Shown piece by piece: positions 5,478 through 8,537 of a stretch of DNA of 8,537 nt. The position numbers and the translations under genes are program-made. Source of the DNA: Aalborgiella sp031390045. GTDB taxonomy: Bacteria > Pseudomonadota > Gammaproteobacteria > Burkholderiales > Burkholderiaceae_C. The stretch lies in assembly GCA_031390045.1 (NCBI GenBank), contig JANMTB010000020.1:1-8537 (forward strand), written 5' to 3'. The stretch's first letter is position 1, and every line of letters starts with the position of its first letter. The notes below the pieces were generated by a model. That model saw only the letters and a program-made list of their open reading frames with translations. It was not told the DNA's origin and did not search any database.

Positions 5478-7016
5478 ATGTGCGGAATAGTTGGCGTTGT
5501 TAGTAACGCTCCAGTGAATCAGCTGATTTATGACGCGCTGCTGCTGCTGCAACATCGCGGGCAAGATGCGGCAGGCATTGCTACGCAGTTGGATCGTAAG
5601 TTTTTCATGCACAAAGCCAAAGGGATGGTCAAAGACGTGTTTCGCACGCGTAACATGCGTTCTCTACCCGGTAATTGTGGCTTGGGCCAAGTGCGTTACC
5701 CGACGGCTGGCAATGCGTTCAGTGAAGAAGAGGCACAGCCTTTTTACGTCAACGCACCGTTTGGCATCGTGCTGGTGCACAACGGTAATTTGACCAATGC
5801 GCATGCGTTGAAATCTGAGTTGTTTGAAACAGATCATCGCCACATCAATACGGAGAGTGATTCTGAAGTTTTACTCAACGTCCTAGCGCATGAGTTAGAA
5901 AAAGCCACGCACGGCATGCCGTTGAAACCAGCGGATGTTTTTGCAGCAGTTGCGAAAGTGCACCAACGCGTGCGCGGCTCGTATGCGGTGGTGGCGTTGA
6001 TTGCAGGACATGGCTTGTTGGCTTTTCGCGATCCGTTTGGTATTCGCCCATTGTGCATGGGTAAAACGGTTAAAGCCGGCGTGATATCTACTATGTTTGC
6101 TAGTGAATCTGTAGCATTAGAGGGCACAACACATGCGTTTGATCGCAATTTAGAGCCTGGCGAAGCGGTATTTGTTGACTTGAACGGTAATCTTCATGCG
6201 CAGCAATGTGCGGCAAAGCCGGTGTTGAATCCTTGCATTTTTGAGTTTGTTTATTTGGCAAGACCTGACTCGGTGATGGACGGTATTTCGGTCTACCAAG
6301 CGCGTTTGAACTTGGGCGAAACCTTGGCAAAACGTGTGGTCTCAACCGTGCCACCAAGTGATATTGATGTGGTGATTCCGATTCCAGAATCCAGCCGCCC
6401 AAGCGCCGCTCAATTGGCGCATTTGCTGGGTTTACCGTATCGCGAAGGTTTTGTGAAAAACCGGTATGTTGGCCGAACCTTCATCATGCCGGGTCAAGCC
6501 GTGCGTAAGCAGTCAGTGCGGCAAAAGCTCAACGCTATTTCGAGCGAATTCAAAGGCCGCAATGTGCTCTTGGTGGACGATTCCATTGTGCGTGGCACCA
6601 CGTGTAAGGAAATCGTACAAATGGCCAGAGATGCTGGCGCTAACAAAGTCTATATGGCCAGTGCTGCGCCGCCTGTGCGCTTCCCTAACGTCTATGGTAT
6701 CGATATGCCGACCAAAGACGAGCTGGTTGCGCACAACCGCACAGTCGAGCAAATACGCGAGATCATCGGCTGCGATGCGTTGATTTATCAAGACGTGGAT
6801 GCCATGAAATCAGCCATTTTAAAATTGGCTCCGAAAGCTGGCGCGGGTAATGTGCAGTTGGCAGGCTTCGATGCCTCGTGTTTTGATGGCGTGTACGTGA
6901 CAGGTGACATCACCGATGGCGTTTTAACGCGAATGCGCGATAGCCGCACCGCAAGTGCTCAAAAAACGGAAGATCAAGAAGACAATTCGCGGCTGGCATT
7001 GCCGAATCCAATTTAA
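5478..7016 (+). CDS. purF: Amidophosphoribosyltransferase
   Basis: A 512-residue enzyme catalysing the first committed step of purine synthesis: PRPP plus glutamine gives phosphoribosylamine. The N-terminal half is an Ntn glutaminase; Cys2 follows the initiator Met directly (MCGIVGVV), so there is no propeptide, as in the E. coli type (505 residues). LLLLQHRGQDAAGI (near 21-34), HNGNLTNA and NTESDSEVLL are glutaminase-domain landmarks. The C-terminal phosphoribosyltransferase half has PIPESSRPSA, NRYVGRTFIMPGQ and the PRPP loop VLLVDDSIVRGTT (363-375, Asp367-Asp368). The start is fixed by the need for Cys at position 2. Only a weak GGA lies in Shine-Dalgarno position. I see no PurR-like palindrome in the 64-base leader. 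metZ follows after five bases. Confidence 0.98.
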   Translation: MCGIVGVVSNAPVNQLIYDALLLLQHRGQDAAGIATQLDRKFFMHKAKGMVKDVFRTRNMRSLPGNCGLGQVRYPTAGNAFSEEEAQPFYVNAPFGIVLVHNGNLTNAHALKSELFETDHRHINTESDSEVLLNVLAHELEKATHGMPLKPADVFAAVAKVHQRVRGSYAVVALIAGHGLLAFRDPFGIRPLCMGKTVKAGVISTMFASESVALEGTTHAFDRNLEPGEAVFVDLNGNLHAQQCAAKPVLNPCIFEFVYLARPDSVMDGISVYQARLNLGETLAKRVVSTVPPSDIDVVIPIPESSRPSAAQLAHLLGLPYREGFVKNRYVGRTFIMPGQAVRKQSVRQKLNAISSEFKGRNVLLVDDSIVRGTTCKEIVQMARDAGANKVYMASAAPPVRFPNVYGIDMPTKDELVAHNRTVEQIREIIGCDALIYQDVDAMKSAILKLAPKAGAGNVQLAGFDASCFDGVYVTGDITDGVLTRMRDSRTASAQKTEDQEDNSRLALPNPI

Positions 7017-7021
7017 ACATC

Positions 7022-8263
7022 ATGAGCGAATCCTCTAAGAAATCAAATTTACCCCCGAATTTGCACCTAGACACACTAGCGCAGCACGTCGGCATAGATC
7101 GCAGCCAATACGGTGAAAATTCTGAGGCGCTTTATTTAACCAGCGGCTTTGCACAACCCGACAGCGCTACCGCTGCACGCCGTTTTGCTGGGGAAGAAGA
7201 GGGCTATTCTTATGCGCGTTATTCCAACCCAACAGTCACCGCGTTTGAGCGCCGCTTGGCAGCCTTAGAAGGTGCAGAAGCGTCTATAGCAACCGCGTCT
7301 GGCATGGGCGCAACCTTGATGATGTGTTTGGGTCTGCTAAACGCAGGTGACCATGTGTTGTGCTCGCGCTCCATGTTTGGATCAACCATCAAGCTCATCG
7401 GTTCAGAATTGGCACGCTTCGGTGTGCAAAGCTCGTTTGTGAGCCAAACCGATGTGAGCGAGTGGCAAGCGGCGATGCGTCCCAACACCAAGCTGTTGTT
7501 TGCTGAGACGCCAACGAATCCGCTCACCGAGGTTTGCGACATTCAAGCCTTGGCGGATATTGCACACAACGGTGGCGCATTGTTGGCGGTGGACAATTGC
7601 TTTGCCAGCCCAGCGCTGCAAAAGCCGCTGACCATGGGTGCGGACTTGATCATGCATTCAGGTACGAAATACCTAGATGGGCAAGGCCGTGTGGTGGCGG
7701 GTGCTTTGTGCGGCAGTGAACAACTCATCACTGAAAAATTACTCCCCATCTTGAAAAGCGGTGGCATGACGCTGTCAGCGTTCAATGCTTGGATTGTGCT
7801 TAAAGGCATGGAAACGCTGAGCATTCGCATGGAAGCGCAGTCGGTGCGCGCCTTGGCGTTGGCGACGTGGCTAGAGTCGCACCCCAGCGTTGAACGTGTG
7901 TACTACCCCGGCTTGAAAAGCCACCCTCAACATTCTCTGGCGATGCGCCAGCAAAACGCTACAGGGCAAGGCTTGGGTGGTGCGGTGTTGTCGTTTGATG
8001 TGAAAAATAAGGGCTCAGCAGAAGACGGGCGCAAGCAAGCGTTTCATGTTTTAGACAGCGCCCAGTTTTTGCTTCGCACTACCAATTTGGGCGATACCAA
8101 AACGCTGATTTGCCACCCCGCCAGCACATCGCACGGGCGCATGACAGAAGTGCAACGGCAGACTGCCGGCATCAAGCAAAGTTTGATCCGCGTGGCTGTG
8201 GGTTTAGAGGCAACCGTGGACGTGCAGAATGATTTGGCTATTGGCCTAAATAGCATTTCTTAG
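7022..8263 (+). CDS. metZ: O-succinylhomoserine sulfhydrylase
   Basis: A 413-residue PLP enzyme of the Cys/Met metabolism family. It makes homocysteine directly from O-succinylhomoserine and sulfide, bypassing cystathionine. Visible motifs: the phosphate-contact segment YSYARYSNPT (62-71), ASGMGA before the cofactor site, Asp191 in AVDNCFASP, and the PLP lysine Lys216 in HSGTKYLDGQGR. The LDGQGR following the lysine and the purF-metZ order are typical of MetZ; O-acetylhomoserine as substrate cannot be excluded from sequence alone. It starts five bases after the purF stop with no Shine-Dalgarno, so translational coupling to purF is likely. The stop codon opens a 10-bp tandem duplication that runs into gltX. 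Confidence 0.93.
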   Translation: MSESSKKSNLPPNLHLDTLAQHVGIDRSQYGENSEALYLTSGFAQPDSATAARRFAGEEEGYSYARYSNPTVTAFERRLAALEGAEASIATASGMGATLMMCLGLLNAGDHVLCSRSMFGSTIKLIGSELARFGVQSSFVSQTDVSEWQAAMRPNTKLLFAETPTNPLTEVCDIQALADIAHNGGALLAVDNCFASPALQKPLTMGADLIMHSGTKYLDGQGRVVAGALCGSEQLITEKLLPILKSGGMTLSAFNAWIVLKGMETLSIRMEAQSVRALALATWLESHPSVERVYYPGLKSHPQHSLAMRQQNATGQGLGGAVLSFDVKNKGSAEDGRKQAFHVLDSAQFLLRTTNLGDTKTLICHPASTSHGRMTEVQRQTAGIKQSLIRVAVGLEATVDVQNDLAIGLNSIS

Positions 8264-8280
8264 TATTTGATAGTATTTGA
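8261..8280 (+). repeat. Perfect 10-bp tandem duplication joining metZ and gltX
   Basis: tagtatttga occurs twice in a row (8261-8270, 8271-8280). The first TAG is the metZ stop; the last A is the first base of the gltX ATG. Losing one unit would leave both genes intact and reduce the gap from 16 to 6 bases. Confidence 0.9.
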
Positions 8281-8537
8281 TGACTACTTTGACACAGAAC
8301 TCAGCACACAAAACGCGCACACGCTTCGCGCCATCGCCCACGGGCTTTATCCACCTAGGCAATATCCGCTCCGCGCTTTACCCATGGGCGTTTGCGCGTG
8401 CCACCGGTGGCGATTTTATTTTACGGATTGAAGACACCGATGTTGAGCGCTCCAGCCAAGAAGCGGTTGATGTGATTTTGCAAGGCATGGCTTGGCTGGG
8501 GCTGAACCACGACGAAGGCCCGTTCTACCAAATGCAG
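8280..8537 (+). CDS. gltX: Glutamyl-tRNA synthetase, 5' part (gene runs off the right edge)
   Basis: 86 codons are open to the window end, out of roughly 465 expected for a class I GluRS. The enzyme charges tRNA-Glu using ATP. The start of the catalytic Rossmann fold is clear: RFAPSPTGFIHLGN at 15-28, where HLGN (25-28) is the HIGH motif, then LRIEDTDVERS and the WLGLNHDEGP segment. The KMSKS motif and anticodon domain lie outside the window. ATG 8280 gives a nine-residue extension before the conserved HKTRTRFAPSP; it is the only ATG near the right place. No Shine-Dalgarno precedes it. It probably belongs to the same transcription unit as metZ. Confidence 0.96.
   Translation, partial: MTTLTQNSAHKTRTRFAPSPTGFIHLGNIRSALYPWAFARATGGDFILRIEDTDVERSSQEAVDVILQGMAWLGLNHDEGPFYQMQ

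Noticed and set aside
5440..5490. 16-codon upstream frame overlapping the purF start (MSQTKSLFKFGNLCAE)
   Set aside because: No Shine-Dalgarno, no attenuator-like codon run and no hairpin pair; likely chance.
5535..5549. CTG repeat near the purF start
   Set aside because: Encodes the leucines before LQHRGQDAAGI, an ordinary part of PurF.
1..8537. CRISPR array, tRNA or rRNA gene, insertion sequence, prophage or new defence system
   Set aside because: No regularly spaced repeats, RNA gene signatures, transposase or integrase frames. The only defence-like module is a standard brnTA pair.

Overview
The window looks like a chromosomal segment of a betaproteobacterium in the order Burkholderiales, most likely Comamonadaceae-like. 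This rests on the gene order folC-dedD(SPOR)-cvpA-purF-metZ-gltX, the protein sequences themselves, and a short intergenic repeat that resembles (from memory, not checked) repeats common in that family. Base composition is moderate in the genes and AT-rich in the spacers between about 1300-1420 and 1997-2210.

Positions 1-2569 all read on the minus strand. From the left: the 5' part of a PpnP-type nucleoside phosphorylase gene, a strong intrinsic terminator, an exported glycine-zipper protein, a BrnT/BrnA toxin-antitoxin pair, and a YffB/ArsC-like thioredoxin-fold protein. Two imperfect copies of an ~80-bp repeat lie in direct orientation on either side of the toxin-antitoxin pair. The brnT promoter can be read directly and carries a 17-bp repeated sequence that may be its operator.

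Positions 2639-8537 all read on the plus strand and look like one housekeeping operon. It holds folC (folate synthesis and polyglutamylation), a DedD-like SPOR cell-division protein, CvpA, PurF (first step of purine synthesis), MetZ (homocysteine synthesis) and the beginning of GltX (glutamyl-tRNA synthetase). Gaps are 50, 49, 61-64, 5 and 16 bases, and I see no terminator between the genes. Folate, purine and methionine synthesis are linked through one-carbon metabolism, so the grouping makes metabolic sense.

I found no clearly new biological system. The parts most worth checking are non-coding: the repeats flanking brnTA, the repeated operator-like sequence in the brnT promoter, an 11-bp perfect inverted repeat that covers the folC start codon, a terminator that touches the ppnP start, a 10-bp tandem duplication joining metZ to gltX, and the near absence of Shine-Dalgarno sequences in the housekeeping genes.
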